A stretch of DNA of 64,000 bases from Castanea sativa (lineage: Eukaryota; Streptophyta; Magnoliopsida; Fagales; Fagaceae): NCBI RefSeq assembly GCF_040712315.1, contig NC_134013.1, positions 9,707,001-9,771,000 of the forward strand, in the 5' to 3' direction. This document shows positions 1 through 11,319 of the stretch, piece after piece. The position numbers were made by a program, and so were the translations under genes. Position 1 is the stretch's first letter. The number at the start of each line of letters is the position of its first letter. The notes below the pieces were generated by a model. That model searched no databases. It saw nothing but the letters and a program-made list of their open reading frames with translations, and had not been told where the DNA came from.

Positions 1-371
1 CCCTTAGAATGAAGCTTCTTACGTCTGCGAGTTGGCTGGTCGTCCTCCTCACCGGAGGATGTTGCACTGGTGGGAGAGCGCGACCTTGAGCTGTAGCCAC
101 CTCCCCTATCCTCCTCTAAGGAAGGATTAGATGAGGACGGTGAAAACCTACGTTTAGCACGGCATAACTTTCTCTTCAAACGATTGATTTCCTTCTGCAT
201 GGATTTAGAACCCTCATCGTGGATGGTGCTACCCCCCTCATGAATATGGCTAGCGCCTGGGTATTCTGTATGGACACTTCCCTCACGATCCCTTCGACGT
301 TCAAGACGTTCGAAATGATATTCCGGTTGTGATCCTTGTGATTCTGCATGGTGAGAGCCTAAGCCTGCCAT
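1..371 (-). CDS. N-terminal gag of a Ty3/gypsy (Tat-like) retrotransposon, cut by window edge
   Basis: Read on the minus strand, an ATG at 371-369 opens a frame that stays open to base 1 (about 123 codons), so the protein continues outside the window. The visible part is hydrophilic: an acidic/basic stretch, a Lys/Arg-rich segment near residues 65-85, then Ser/Arg-rich repeats and an acidic run. This matches in style and order the gag leader of the second element at 35.1-36.2 kb (Glu-Arg-Arg-Arg-Asp-Arg motif, then RS-rich part). It begins 30 bases downstream of a primer-binding site, as expected for gag. Unlike the second element it has no stop codons here, so this copy is probably younger. 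Whether the rest is intact cannot be seen. Confidence 0.75.
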   Translation of the reverse strand, partial: MAGLGSHHAESQGSQPEYHFERLERRRDREGSVHTEYPGASHIHEGGSTIHDEGSKSMQKEINRLKRKLCRAKRRFSPSSSNPSLEEDRGGGYSSRSRSPTSATSSGEEDDQPTRRRKKLHSK

Positions 372-400
372 CCTACCCCCACCTCTTCTAGACTAGGTTT

Positions 401-418
401 CCCACAGACGGCGCCAAT
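401..418 (-). other. Retrotransposon primer-binding site
   Basis: Directly next to the inner LTR end, the minus strand reads ATTGGCGCCGTCTGTGGG. The nine bases TGGCGCCGT match the 3' end of a plant tRNA-Asp (..ACGGCGCCA), which suggests that primer; pairing beyond nine bases is not evident. The same position in the 26-37 kb element carries a mutated version (TGGCGCTATCTGTGGG), so the two elements belong to related families. Confidence 0.7.
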
Positions 419-1110
419 TGTAAGTGCACAATTGCACTTGGACCCAAAGACAATCACGGGCTCAGTCCCAATGAGCCTTAAACAATAAGATTTGTAGAGT
501 GTGGGCTTGAAACCTAGGTTAGAAATGCTAGGAGCTTGATAACAGGCTTTTATAAGCAAACACAAGTAAATAACGAACGATAATGACAAATGGATCTCCT
601 CAGACTCGAGCCGAGGACTACTTCTTTATTATTTCTCTTTCTTCCTTCAAAATTACAAGTTCTTAATTTCTTTCTTAGTTTTCCGATCCCCATTTTCTTT
701 GGCCTTTACCCCCCTTTTATACTTCCTTCCCTGATACTTTTTGAACAGTGACTAGAAGTTTCCACCTCAAGTCTGGGGTCACCTCCCCATTAATGCGGCC
801 AGGGAGGTAGGTGCAGAGCCTTTAATGCGGAGGTGGCAGCCTTTATTCTTGATATTTTCTTTAATACTGGTGCATCTAGAAGATTCAAGATGTCCCCTTT
901 TAACCACTGGTCTCTCCAGAGTTGTGCTTTGACCTTCATAATGAAATTTTGAATTCTCTAGGGCTTTTCCGAGGAGAAGCTCGTCCTCGGTTGTATCCTC
1001 GGACCCTCGGCGTATGGGCCAACTCATAGAGTTTAACCCTGGAGCAGGTCGGCCCTCCATGTTACAGCCCAAAGGCCCATATGCCCACTTGGGTCCTTTT
1101 ACCCCCCACA
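419..1110 (-). mobile_element. LTR (5' LTR) of a Ty3/gypsy retrotransposon
   Basis: A 692-bp segment begins TGTAAGTGCACA and ends CCCCCCACA on the plus strand, giving the canonical TG...CA ends. It sits between a primer-binding site (401-418) and unrelated DNA, so it is the 5' LTR of an element running leftward out of the window. The five bases after it (1111-1115, agtac) should be one copy of the target duplication; the partner lies outside. Short open frames inside it (359-589, 779-1111) are chance frames of the LTR. Confidence 0.8.
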
Positions 1111-1276
1111 AGTACTATATCCATGTTACTATACTATGCAAGTTTATGAATATATTGGAAAAGGGTAAATAATTCATTATTCATATTAACAGAAGTAAAT
1201 TATGGAGTTAAAAAATAAGAAAAAAAAGATTTGATACAAAATAAAGACTAAAGAGAGATGAATATATAAAAATAGG

Positions 1277-1463
1277 TTGCCCGCACAAGGTTAGCTCGAT
1301 TGGTAGGCCTTGGGTGTGCATCCTCAAAGTCCCGAAATTGAGTCTTGAAATACCTTAGGAACAGTTTTTGCAGGTGGCATTGTGCATTTGAGGTTTACTC
1401 GACAAGGGTGAGTCCAAAGGGTCTGCCTTGAAGAGGTTCCCGTCATCAAAGCATATATATATA
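1277..1463 (+). mobile_element. tRNA-derived SINE-like element
   Basis: A short unit starts near GTTGCCCGCACAAGG, contains an A-box-like TTAGCTCGATTGG (1291-1303), a weak B-box-like stretch near 1331-1346, and ends in an AT-rich tail near 1448-1463. The A-box and spacing suggest RNA polymerase III-type SINE ancestry. The B box is degenerate and no target duplication was found. Confidence 0.4.
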
Positions 1464-2298
1464 AAAGAGATAAAGAGATGCAATCTAAGAGAGAGGAGTC
1501 AAATTAAGAAAATCAATTCAGGTCTAAGAAAAGGAGAGATGCTGAGAGTCTAATACATACCAGATCGAACAACGTCGAAGCATGCTGTCATGGAGTGGAG
1601 TGGATTGGGCGGTGAGGCAATGTCAAGTTACATGGAATGAACCCTAGACCGTTGGGGATCACTAGTGCCTGACATTGGAAAACCAGGGCGGCTCATGGTT
1701 GAGTTGAGAGCTTGGACCGTTGGATCGAACTCCAATGGTAGACAACTGGATGAAAAGACGAAGCCGAGGAGGTCATCAAGTAATAGGCTAGTGGATCAAA
1801 TCCTCTAACCCTCTTCTATTCAACTAGTATAGTTTTTTTTTTTTTTTAATAAATCAATAGATAATTGATATAGGACACAGTTTTCTTCCAAATTGATTTA
1901 GAAAAATCTTCTCTAACCTATTAGGTGGTAATTTATGAAAGCATCAATATTTATTATTTAAACAAGTCGCATGGCCTAATAAATATATAATATGACAAAA
2001 AGTACACGTGAATGGTTTAATCCAAGTGGATTGATGGTAAACTTTTTCAAGGGGATTTTTTTAGTTTGTTTGCTTTTTTTTTTTTTTTTTTGGTTTCCTT
2101 TTTGTTCGGGCTAATTTTATTTTATCAAGGTGCCAAGAATTATGTTGGAGAGCGGCCAGGAACGGTTTTGTTGGGTCCAATTCTAAAATCTCTCTCTCTC
2201 TCACAAACAATTGACGGGGTGTCTTAAGTTATTCAACAATGGCACAAAAAATAAATCTAAGAATGTAAGATGTTAGTAATGGTAATATAGAAATTTTG

Positions 2299-2301
<3 letters not shown>

Positions 2302-2350
<49 letters not shown>
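2302..2350. repeat. (TA)n microsatellite
   Basis: About 24 uninterrupted TA dinucleotides, one of the two longest in the window. Confidence 0.95.
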
Positions 2351-2824
2351 CGCAGCCATAGGATTATATAAAAAATAACTCGAATAATATTAAGTTTATT
2401 TAGTACTCACAAAGTTTGAAGAATTGCTGAGCAACATGCCTGTAGTGCAGTAGTAGTGTAACTCCCGTTCAAGTTATAAAGCTAACAACACATTGGGTTG
2501 TGGAGGAGAATATTGAAGCTCTATTCCATTTCCGTCTCTATCTCTACCTTGGCTTCACTATCTAAGTCAGCATCTATGGCTTCCACAAACTCCTTATTGC
2601 AGCCTAATCAAATCTCATTGCAATGCCTCTCGAATCTGGTTAGTTTCAATCTTGCTACAGTTGGTATGAATAGGAAACATCTTATAGCTTGAGTTCCCAT
2701 CAAATTCCCCTGTTTTTGGTTGGATGTCATCACCACGATTCACCAACATGGAAAAGCTTCTTTTCAGTAACAGCCTAATATCCGCTGGATGACCTTCGAA
2801 AGATTTCATAAAGGAAGCTAGAAA

Positions 2825-2976
2825 AGTTAGTAAGGAATAGAAACAACCCAACTACCAACAAGACAACAAAATGGTAGGTTCCAATTAACTAAACTAATGA
2901 AGTTAGTAAGGAATAGAAACAACCCAACTACCAACAAGACAATGAAATTGTAGGTTCCGATTAACTAAACTAATAA
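2825..2976. repeat. 76-bp tandem duplication inside the pseudogene
   Basis: Two nearly identical 76-bp units (2825-2900 and 2901-2976), each starting agttagtaaggaatagaaac. They lie in the intron copy between the pseudo-exons 7 and 6. Confidence 0.9.
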
Positions 2977-3189
2977 GGTCTTGTCATCAAATAAAGAATT
3001 TTGGTATATCACTCCTAAACCAAAGAGAGACCTATTGGTATCTTGATTTGATGGTAATGAGAAATCATTATGTGGCAGATGGGAACAAGGAAGGGTGAAC
3101 ACAAACATTCACAATCGCAAGGATCCAACTCAATCAAAGCAACGTGTATACAAGATTAAAAAACAAAAACAAACAAACCAATCTAAACT

Positions 3190-3400
3190 AAACCACATCA
3201 ACCTTCCTTTTGATTTACAACAACAATAAAGCCTTAATCTCAAAACTTCTAGGATTGAGCATAAATCCTCAACAAACTAATCGAGATCAACCACATGAAT
3301 TCTTTTGTATCATTCTACCCTATCCAAAATCATACTCTCTATTAAAGCAAAATTTCCAAATAGCTTTTGAAGTGATACCCTTTAATACAAACAAAATTAG
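3190..3400. mobile_element. RTE-type LINE fragment
   Basis: This part closely resembles 60.80-60.95 kb (acaacaacaaYaaagccttaatc, then ..attgaYYatRaatcYtcaacaaactaatc), which leads into an RTE-type reverse transcriptase remnant. No coding part is kept here. It lies within the cyclin T pseudogene and is absent from the corresponding intron of the intact gene, so it inserted after the duplication. Confidence 0.5.
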
Positions 3401-4711
3401 GTACAGTTTCTTAGGTGGTTTTACCTGCTTGCCACCTCCATAATCAACATGTCATTTTTTACTAACATGTAGCTAACTTAAATCCACAATTCATAATCAC
3501 CACACCCAAAAAAAAAAAAGTATGCATATATATTTTTAATAAACTTTTAACTATTTCAGTGTAATATCAAACTCCAGCCGCCAATCCTTTCCTCTCAACA
3601 GGCAGTTTCACTTTAGAAATTTGGCAGAAATATGGAACCAGGCACAACATATTGGGGTTTCAACTGCAAGCACAAGGTTGTACAAATCCCACAAGATCCA
3701 TCGACACGGAATATTAATTATTCAAAATAAGTTTAAAATGTCCAAAATTACATTAATAATATGCCATTTACCAGAAAATTGAGAACAACTAGTCTTACCG
3801 ATCCTTAACAAAATCAATGCTACTTCAGCAGACAGTGAGAACAAGATGCTTGTGGAGAAGTTGAATCTCAAGATCAAAAGCACTTTTTAACAATAAAAGT
3901 GTCTCCCCAACCAAGATTTATTGTTAAACTCCTACGAGCATTGAGTGACAGAAGCAATCATGACAAAGCCTGCATACTCTTCTTATTATTCTCTGTGGAT
4001 ACTGGATCTAAAGGATTCCCATATGTACATCTTCTCACAAGCCACAATAACATCATCCTTCAGCAAGCATGGTGTTAACTCTAATTTGCAAGCAACAATC
4101 ATGCTCACAATTGCAAATGTATGTGAAATAGCACCATTGCATTGAAATGCACATGCAAATATATATCATGAAGCCTTATAGTGAATAAATATTATATATG
4201 CTATAAATCATTGACAAGTAATTAACGTGAAGTGCAGTAAAGTAAGAGGGAAAGAGAGAGATTCTGTACCCAATTGCAACGATCACAGTAAATACTAAAT
4301 AACACCAGATGCAACAATACTAAGATAGTAAGGCCATTCTAGAGGTATATGGAGAAGAATGCTAACTAAATCGCTCACTTTAAAGACCGATAACTGATTC
4401 CTCAGGAGCAAAAGACGATGATGAAGATGACTTCAGAAGTAGTAGCTTAATAAGAGATACTATCTAATCAATTCAAAGGCTAAGGGACTCGATTGTGATG
4501 ATGGAACCAAAGAAGATTTTGAACAAGTCAAAAAGGACATCAAAGGTGTAATTATAAGTCACATAATCATGCATAAACAAGCAGCAATAGCCAAGCATTG
4601 CGAGTTTGTGACATATATACACAAGTAACACTACGTACGTGATCTAGAAAGATACAACATAGGCAGTAACATTCATTAATGTTTTATATCAAGCATCTAT
4701 ATACATGGTTA

Positions 4712-5108
4712 GAGCATCCACAGCAGTGGAGCTAAAAATTTAGCAATTTAACTCCACCAAAAGTTACTTTATCTATTTTACCTACACACATGCTGCAGCA
4801 GTGAATCTATTTTAGCTTTCAACACAATAAAATAATATAAACATCACAATAAAATAATATATCTACCACAATAAAATAATACATCTCATTACAATAAAAA
4901 CACCACAATAAAAAGGTAATGTGAACACAAAATAAAAAAATTAATTTTTTTTAGCTCTCATGAACAGTGCACATCTATCTATAGATGTGCACGGTAGCAA
5001 TAAGCTAAAAAAATATAGATTTAGCTCAACTGCTACATGCTTCTTTTTGGTGTTTTGGTGGAGCTAAAATAGCTATATAGCTATTTAGCTCTACTGCTGC
5101 AAGTGCTC
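4712..5108. mobile_element. PIF/Harbinger-type MITE (Tourist-like)
   Basis: A 397-bp unit has imperfect terminal inverted repeats: left GAGCATCCACAGCAGTGGAG, right (reverse complement) GAGCACTTGCAGCAGTAGAG. It is flanked by a 3-bp duplication TTA at 4709-4711 and 5109-5111, the size typical of PIF/Harbinger elements. The interior is AT-rich and has no transposase frame, so it is non-autonomous. Confidence 0.8.
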
Positions 5109-5111
5109 TTA

Positions 5112-6108
5112 CCACTATTACCAAGATGCTTACCAAAAAAAAAAAAAATTCTTCAATGAATAACGTGGTACCTGGAGGCTAATGGAATCCATGAATGTAA
5201 AAGGTCGGTGAGTCATGTGAAACCCTAAGGCCGTACTAGGGTTTGAAGATGAGAACATCTTCAATTTGCGTTGACTCTCTTTCTTGGTCACTTGCTTTGG
5301 TGGATCCAGATTTAACATGACGTAAACTGTGGAACAATGTGGTTATAAACTAAATTAGATTTTTGATGTGTAATAGTGTATTAATTAATTAAATACTTTT
5401 TAGGGAATTGAATAATATTTTATGATTAAAAATTTAAGAAAAATAAATAAAAGCGTTGTATTTTTTTTTTAATTAAAAATATTACTAGCTCAATCGAGAA
5501 AATAAAAAATGAGGATCAATTCAGAGTCCAATCGGTTAAACAGACTAATTGGTTTTTTTTTTTTTTTTGGGGCTTCAGTTCGAGACAAAATCTAAAGTTT
5601 TTAATCCAAATGCTTGGTGGGCCGAACCCATAAGTGGGCTTCAAATGAGTTTCGCCTGGGCCTAATCGTAGCACACTAGATTAATTTGATATATCACCAA
5701 GAAAATGGGTTATATTCATTAATTTTATGTCTAAAGAATTTTTCTAAACCCGGAAGGACTATTAATGCATTCATTGGGACATTGCATTTCAACCATTAAT
5801 ATCAAATTTTTTTAAGTGGGCTTAAAAATTGGGCTTATGTCCATTTGCTTCCTTCCTTTTCACATGCCCAGTTCTTTCTTTGCTAAAAATACTTGCTTGA
5901 AAAAAAATATTTTAAGTCCCTCATCCAACTTGCTACTCCTTTATGCGCTTGTGGAGTAAACAAATGGTGCTTAATCTGAATTCAGTTCATGAAATCAGAA
6001 CCTAATTGATGAAAAATAGACATTATTGCAATTGCCATTAAAAAATTTAAATGAAACTAGGGATCCATAAAATGTTAAAGATGCATCTTTCAATATATAT
6101 ATATATAT
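5112..6108. other. Intergenic, no gene assigned
   Basis: A minus-strand frame at 5318-5130 (62 aa) ends in a plausible splice donor (CTCCAG|GTACCA near 5172) but matches nothing I know and has no partner exon. The rest is AT-rich with T-runs near 5460 and 5555. Confidence 0.4.
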
Positions 6109-6267
6109 GGTTTTTTTTTATATAAGATAAAATTCTACTCTAGCCTAATTTAAGTATATATGTGTGTGAAGCTCCCTCCTAGAGACTTGAATCACAACCC
6201 TTGCCTCCCACACTCCACAAGCACTTGTACTTGTGGAGTGACCATCGCACCAAGGGTGTGCGGTGGT
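6109..6267 (-). mobile_element. tRNA-like SINE, copy 1 of a family
   Basis: On the minus strand the unit begins accaccgcacacccttggtg, has an A-box-like ggtgcgatggt, a B-box-like gtgattcaagtctc, and ends at a poly-A tail (T-run at 6111-6119). It aligns over its whole length with 13365-13531 in the opposite orientation, including the tail motif tataagataaaa. TA microsatellite lies on both sides, so it probably inserted into a TA tract. Confidence 0.65.
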
Positions 6268-6292
6268 TATATATATATATATATATATATAT
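6268..6292. repeat. (TA)n microsatellite
   Basis: TA repeats separate the SINE (6109-6267) from the MITE (about 6298-6688). Matching TA tracts occur at 6093-6108 and 6691-6709. The three tracts look like one original microsatellite split by two insertions. Confidence 0.8.
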
Positions 6293-6297
6293 GATTA

Positions 6298-6688
6298 AGT
6301 TCAAGTTACACCTGGTATAATTCTAAGCAATATTACACTACTCAATATTTATTTTTTAAATGAATGTGAATTTTAACAAATCCACCGTTAAATTACATTG
6401 TCTTTGTATATTTTTCATGCTTGCAAAATTTAAAAATGATTAAAAATCAATAGTCATGTCATCAATTAATTGTTTAAATTCAAATTTTTGTAATTTAAAA
6501 TAATACATAAAAAATGAATATACGATTTGAATGGTAAATTACATCCGATTGGTATGAAAATTGACATACATATTAAGAACATATAAAATATGTAATTTAA
6601 CGGTGGGATTCTCAAAATATGAATTCTATAACAAGTTATTAGATGGTATAATATTACTTAAAGTTACATCAGATGTAACTTGAACCCA
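6298..6688. mobile_element. MITE with long inverted repeats
   Basis: The ends read GTTCAAGTTACACCTGGTAT and, reverse complemented, GTTCAAGTTACATCTGATGT. Inverted similarity continues for about 100 bp, including the internal pair accgttaaattacat / atgtaatttaacggt. No transposase frame. The superfamily is not clear from the ends. Confidence 0.65.
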
Positions 6689-6810
6689 ACTATATATATA
6701 TATATATATCAAGTAGCAAGAAGGCCTGATTGGTCACAAGTGGTTTTAAGTTGTGTACATGTTTCGTCTTTTTTTGGGGCTTGAAGCGCATATTTATTTA
6801 TTAAACAAAA

Positions 6811-6968
6811 CTTAAGTACAGTACCTTAAATGTTGTTTCTTAAGCTCCCCTCTTAAAATGCAATCATGTGACTACTTAACTAAAAAATACACTTCTATCC
6901 CATGAGAAAAAATCCACATGGCAAAATCTTAAAAGGAAAATTTAAAACACTTAAGAATTGTACTTAAG
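6811..6968. mobile_element. Short MITE-like element with palindromic ends
   Basis: A 158-bp unit starts CTTAAGTACAGTACCTTAA and its end, reverse complemented, reads CTTAAGTACAATTCTTAAG. The first ten bases are identical. No clear target duplication and no coding sequence. Confidence 0.5.
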
Positions 6969-7860
6969 TCTTGCCCTTATGTATTTATCTTGGGAATAAA
7001 TGAAAAATTAATACTGATTTGTGCTAATAGAGTCCAGGACAAGAAACAATTTTCGAACCAAGGCCTGATTTGGCCCTAACCTAAGCCCCGAAATTGCAAC
7101 ATCTCTTCGGCACAGTTTAGGGCCCAAGAGTATACTAACGTATAAGAACCCAAGTATTGAAAATCCTAAACCTTAAACTAGAAGTATCCTGCACTGAATT
7201 TTGATAGATGGTGTGATTTTCTAGTATTTAAAAGATTTAGCAATATCATAAACTACTGCGTCACACATTACCTCAGGTATATAGAAGTTTGTAAAGAGAT
7301 ATCAGATTTGTCATTTTCCCCAACATCCTTGTATTATACTAGAAATATAGCCTTGACTCTCCTACTAAAAGAAGCAGCAATACCTGTGACATTCCAAGTT
7401 AAATTGAGAATGAACCAACCCACCCCCACAAAAAAAAAAAAAAAGATGATAAAATCAATATCCCATGACAAAATAAATCAATCGCTACAAATGTCTAGCA
7501 GCCTTTAATTAAATCTAAACTTTTTTTAGTAAGGAAAAAAGCACTACTGTACCAAAAAAAAGTATAGCCGCTACCCTTTATAAATGACGATTTGTTAGTT
7601 ATTTAGCAACTACACAAAAATATATACATATAGCCTATGTTAGTAAGACTAATAAATATAATACTAATAAATATGCAAGTATTGGTGTGTTAAACTAAGA
7701 AGCATTATGATCATTTAAAAAATGAACTAAAATGATATAGTCAATTGAATATAACTTACAAATGTGTCGGAAACCCCTTTCTCTGTCAAAGGACACACAC
7801 ACGCAACACACAGAGCAAGATGTCTGTAGTGGCATGAAACTCCAATTTAAGTTCAAAAGC
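6969..7860. other. Downstream flank of the cyclin T gene
   Basis: AT-rich, no recognisable exon. The part just below 7860 holds the 3' untranslated region of the cyclin T gene (minus strand); its end cannot be fixed from sequence. Confidence 0.4.
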
Positions 7861-10081
7861 TCACATCTTCCTTTGTTTTTTTATTGAAGAAGAATACTCT
7901 AGCTCTATTCCATGTTCCAGCTCTCTCTCTATCCAGGCTTCACTATCTATCTCAGCTTTTACCTCTTCTACAAACTTCTTGTTTGCTGCTGTGTCACGTC
8001 TCCTTTTAATTGCCTCTCTGATCCTGTTAGTGTCGATCTTCGTATGGTTATTATGAACAGAAACAATCTTATAGCTCGAGTTGCAATCAGACTCCACTCT
8101 TTGTGGCTCGATCTGACCATCACCATCCTCAACAACACTACTAGCGCTGCCACCATCACTCATCTGACATGGTAAAGCTTCTTTCACACTAAGACAGTTG
8201 TCAACTTTTTCCTGATTCTGGCTACTATTAGATTTTACACCTCCAGCCTCCACCAGGGTTCCATGGCTAGAATGGAAATCAGAAGTTGATCCACTTGAAA
8301 TGCATGTTTGATTGCTACTAACCACTGACTTTTGAGCTAAAGCTTCAGATGGAGTGTTCCTCCCACATGCAGTTCGTGGTGCTTTTTTTCTGTCTTGCTT
8401 TAACAACTTGAGCATCATCTGCTGGATGACCTCTGATGAAAGGATTCATAAAGTTAAAAAGACTATCTGAAGAATGTAACAATCCAACCGCCAATAAAAC
8501 CAGAGAGGAGAAAGTTGAAAACAATGACACAGCAATTCAACCAGCCAGTACACTAGAAGAAGAGACTACAATTAAACCACATCATCCATGCTTTAGAGGG
8601 AGGGAAAAACAAACAAACAGAGAAATAAAACAGGACAGGAAACTCAAATACATAGTCAGGCATCAACCATAACTCTTACAAATGGTCTCCTGGTTTTCAT
8701 TAAATATATCTCCTAGGTCCAGATTACTTAGTAGAAAAACTAACATGCAGCTGATTTCAATCCATGCAAGTCATAATTCATGATATTTAAGTACAGAATA
8801 TTTTGAGATATATCATGACAAACCTTTTAACTGTTTCGGTGCTACTTCAAACTCCAGCCACCAAACCTTTCTCTTCTTTGTAAGTAGCTCCATATTTTGT
8901 AGAACAGTGGCAGCAAGGAAGATGGAACCAGCAGCAATATAATGAGGTTTATACTGCAAGCACAATGTCGTCCGAAGCCTACACATTACATTCACAGGAG
9001 ACGTTAATTATCCAGAAGATCTATAAATACCCTGATTCACATCTATGCTATGCCGTACACCAAGAATATGATGAGAGAAGTAATTCTTACGAATCATTCA
9101 CAAAATTCCATGCTACTTTAGAAAGGTCAGACAGCTCCAATGTCTTTAGTGCTGCAACAAGAGGCTTGTATGGAAGTTGACTATCGAGATCAAATGCAAT
9201 TGTTGACAACAGAAGTCTCTCCCCAAGTAAGATTAATTCCTTCTGCTTATCAAAAACCTCCTACAAGCACAAAGTGGGAAATAAGAAATCATAAACATGG
9301 CAAATATATAAAGTCAAAATGAAGAATGGGCATTTCTGCTTACATTTTGTTTCTTTATTCTTTGCTGGGCTAAATTGTCCCATTCATACGTCAACTCATA
9401 ACCCGCAATAACGACATCCTTCAGGAATCGTGGTGTCTCCTCCATTTTGGAAGCAAGAAACATGCTTGCAGTTGCAATTGTCTGTACCATGACACTACCA
9501 AGTTTAAGCGATAAACATAACTAATAGATAAGCAAATCTTTTCAAACTTCCACATTTTGGCATGTCAACAAAAGCTAGATTCACTAAGAAGAAAATTATC
9601 ATAGAATTGTGGAACCATATCAATTTTCAAGAATATTTAATATTATTCACTCTTTAAGAGTATATGTATATGACATAATTTAAAATATAACAAAACAGCA
9701 CAGATACGCATATCCTGGTTTAAGAACTAATCAGATTTTGCTGACATGTGCCTCATAAACTTTGAAACCCATCTCACCATGCAAAACTTTACCATAGGGA
9801 TAAAACAAGCAAGAATAAACTATAGCACAAGCACACTAACTGTAGTAAGCGAAGGAAATAAAAAAGATCCATAATCCTCCTTGTGTTTGTCTTCTAACTA
9901 ATTTCTCCATCTATCCTTCCCTGTGTTGTTTACTGATCCAATTGCAGATAACTGAGCCTCTATAAGTTAAGGGAGTTTGGGAGATTTGGGCAGGAATGAA
10001 ACAGGGGGAGTTATCTACAAAGCATTTGAATTGCCCCTTTCAGTTGAAATAGTTGAAAATCTTCTTATTGGATTCTTTTTT

Positions 10082-10120
<39 letters not shown>

Positions 10121-11298
10121 TAAGAATGTTCATCGCAAGAACAAAAGTTACAGCTTCCTGGTCTGACACATTTTATTCATAAAGATAGTAAAGCAATATA
10201 AAATGGCTTATGCATGGAAAAGAAAAAGTAAAGCAATATAAAAATGTCTACCTGCCAATCATTCTTAGCATGAGATTGACGTATATAAAACCGATGGCAC
10301 AACAGCATTCCACCTGCTATTGTCACCTGAGGCCTGAAAGGCAGACAGCATCAATCACTATGATGGGTGAATATCATGCCATAAATTGATGGCACACAAT
10401 CATCTGAGACGCTACTGCATACGAAGGGAATAATCAACTATATTGTATCCAGTGTAATTAATACATTATGAGGACAAGAAGTTCACAGTAAATAGCACCG
10501 CAACACAACCTAAGATAACAAGGCAATTCAGAAGGGTATATAATTGGAGACACTTTAAGGGGCCTTTTGGAGAAGTCACAGTAACAAGTCATTCATTTCA
10601 AAAGCTTACTGCTCCTATCTTGGAGAACAAAGCAAATTGAAGCCAAAAATGACTAAATCTAGTCAAAGAGGTGTTCAATCTTTTCCAAAACCCTTAGGGC
10701 TTAGATGCTGATGATTAAACACTAATGGATGCTCCAAACATTCATAAACAAGTAGACAGCTGTATCATGGGTCCAATCAACAGCCAGATGCATGCTCCAA
10801 ACATTACATGTCTAAGAGTATGCAACATTGGCTGTATATATAGCGAACCTTAAACCAGGTATGTGGGACACCACAAATATAAATCAACATCTAATTCACA
10901 TAGGCATTTTTAAACAAAGGCATAATTTGTATTAAAACTAGAGGGGGACTTAGATGACACAACCATCACTTATAAGAACAAAACACAATCACTAAGAACA
11001 GCATATAACAAATTCAATTGGAAGCCTCGTGACTCAGCAAAAGAACATGTTTAAAAAATAACAGAAACCTAATTTTTTTTGGCAATACTAGGTCTAAGAT
11101 GCCATTAATAATATAAATCATAACATAAGCTTACACATTAATCTTCTTGCCAAGCTTCTGAAGAAATTGACAATATGACTCCCGCAAGTGTGACTCATAC
11201 TTGAAATCAATTCCATCCTTCCTGGAAGGGGATTGATCTTCAATTTCTTTTCTACTGAAATACCACTTTCGTGTATAGCTTGGAGCCTCTTCTGTCAT
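7861..11298 (-). CDS. CYCT1: Cyclin T-type cyclin (P-TEFb cyclin partner)
   Basis: Six coding exons on the minus strand: 11298-11135, 10333-10252, 9481-9344, 9260-9091, 8978-8824, 8432-7861. All junctions are GT-AG and frame is kept, giving 426 aa. Residues about 30-145 form the first cyclin box (RKWYFSR near the start, then [20 protein letters not shown] at 68-80, [11 protein letters not shown]). Residues about 150-240 form the second ([59 protein letters not shown]). The low-complexity tail ends with [12 protein letters not shown], close to the conserved C-terminus of plant T-type cyclins. Such cyclins bind CDK9/CDKC kinases that phosphorylate the RNA polymerase II C-terminal domain in the nucleus. 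The ATG follows an in-UTR intron acceptor at 11320. It is shorter than the long Arabidopsis CYCT1;4/1;5 proteins; subfamily (1;3-like) is a guess. Confidence 0.9.
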
Positions 11299-11319
11299 AT
11301 TGCAAATTCTTGAAATCCC

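Larger units (their letters stand above)
1111..2494. other. Intergenic, no gene seen
   Basis: This stretch between the first LTR and the cyclin T pseudogene holds one SINE-like element (1277-1463), T-runs near 1830 and 2070, and a long TA microsatellite (2302-2350). No coding exon is recognisable on either strand. Confidence 0.6.
2495..4380 (-). pseudogene. Decayed tandem copy of the cyclin T gene
   Basis: Segments follow, in the same order and strand, exons 7 to 4 of the intact cyclin T gene at 7.9-11.3 kb. The exon 7 copy is at 2497-2800; it shares the SSYK...H.N..KI.TN.IREA pattern and the Asp-Ser-Glu-Ala stretch of the C-terminus, but a block of the exon is missing. Exon 6 copy is at about 3545-3700, exon 5 copy at 3790-3945, exon 4 copy at 3990-4120. 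Intron sequence matching the gene continues to about 4350. The exon 3 copy (HRFYIRQSH motif) was not found. Stops, frameshifts and a LINE fragment in one intron show it cannot encode a cyclin. Because introns are kept, it arose by DNA duplication, not by retroposition. Confidence 0.8.

Noticed and set aside
359..1111. Frames of 76 and 110 aa inside 359-1111 as genes
   Set aside because: They lie in the LTR and primer-site region of a retrotransposon and match no protein.
5130..5318. First exon of the cyclin T pseudogene or of another gene
   Set aside because: No similarity to the cyclin T first coding exon and no downstream partner; the donor-like site alone is not enough.
7912..8175. Plus-strand frame opposite the last cyclin T exon
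   Set aside because: It is the antisense shadow of the verified exon 7 of the cyclin T gene.
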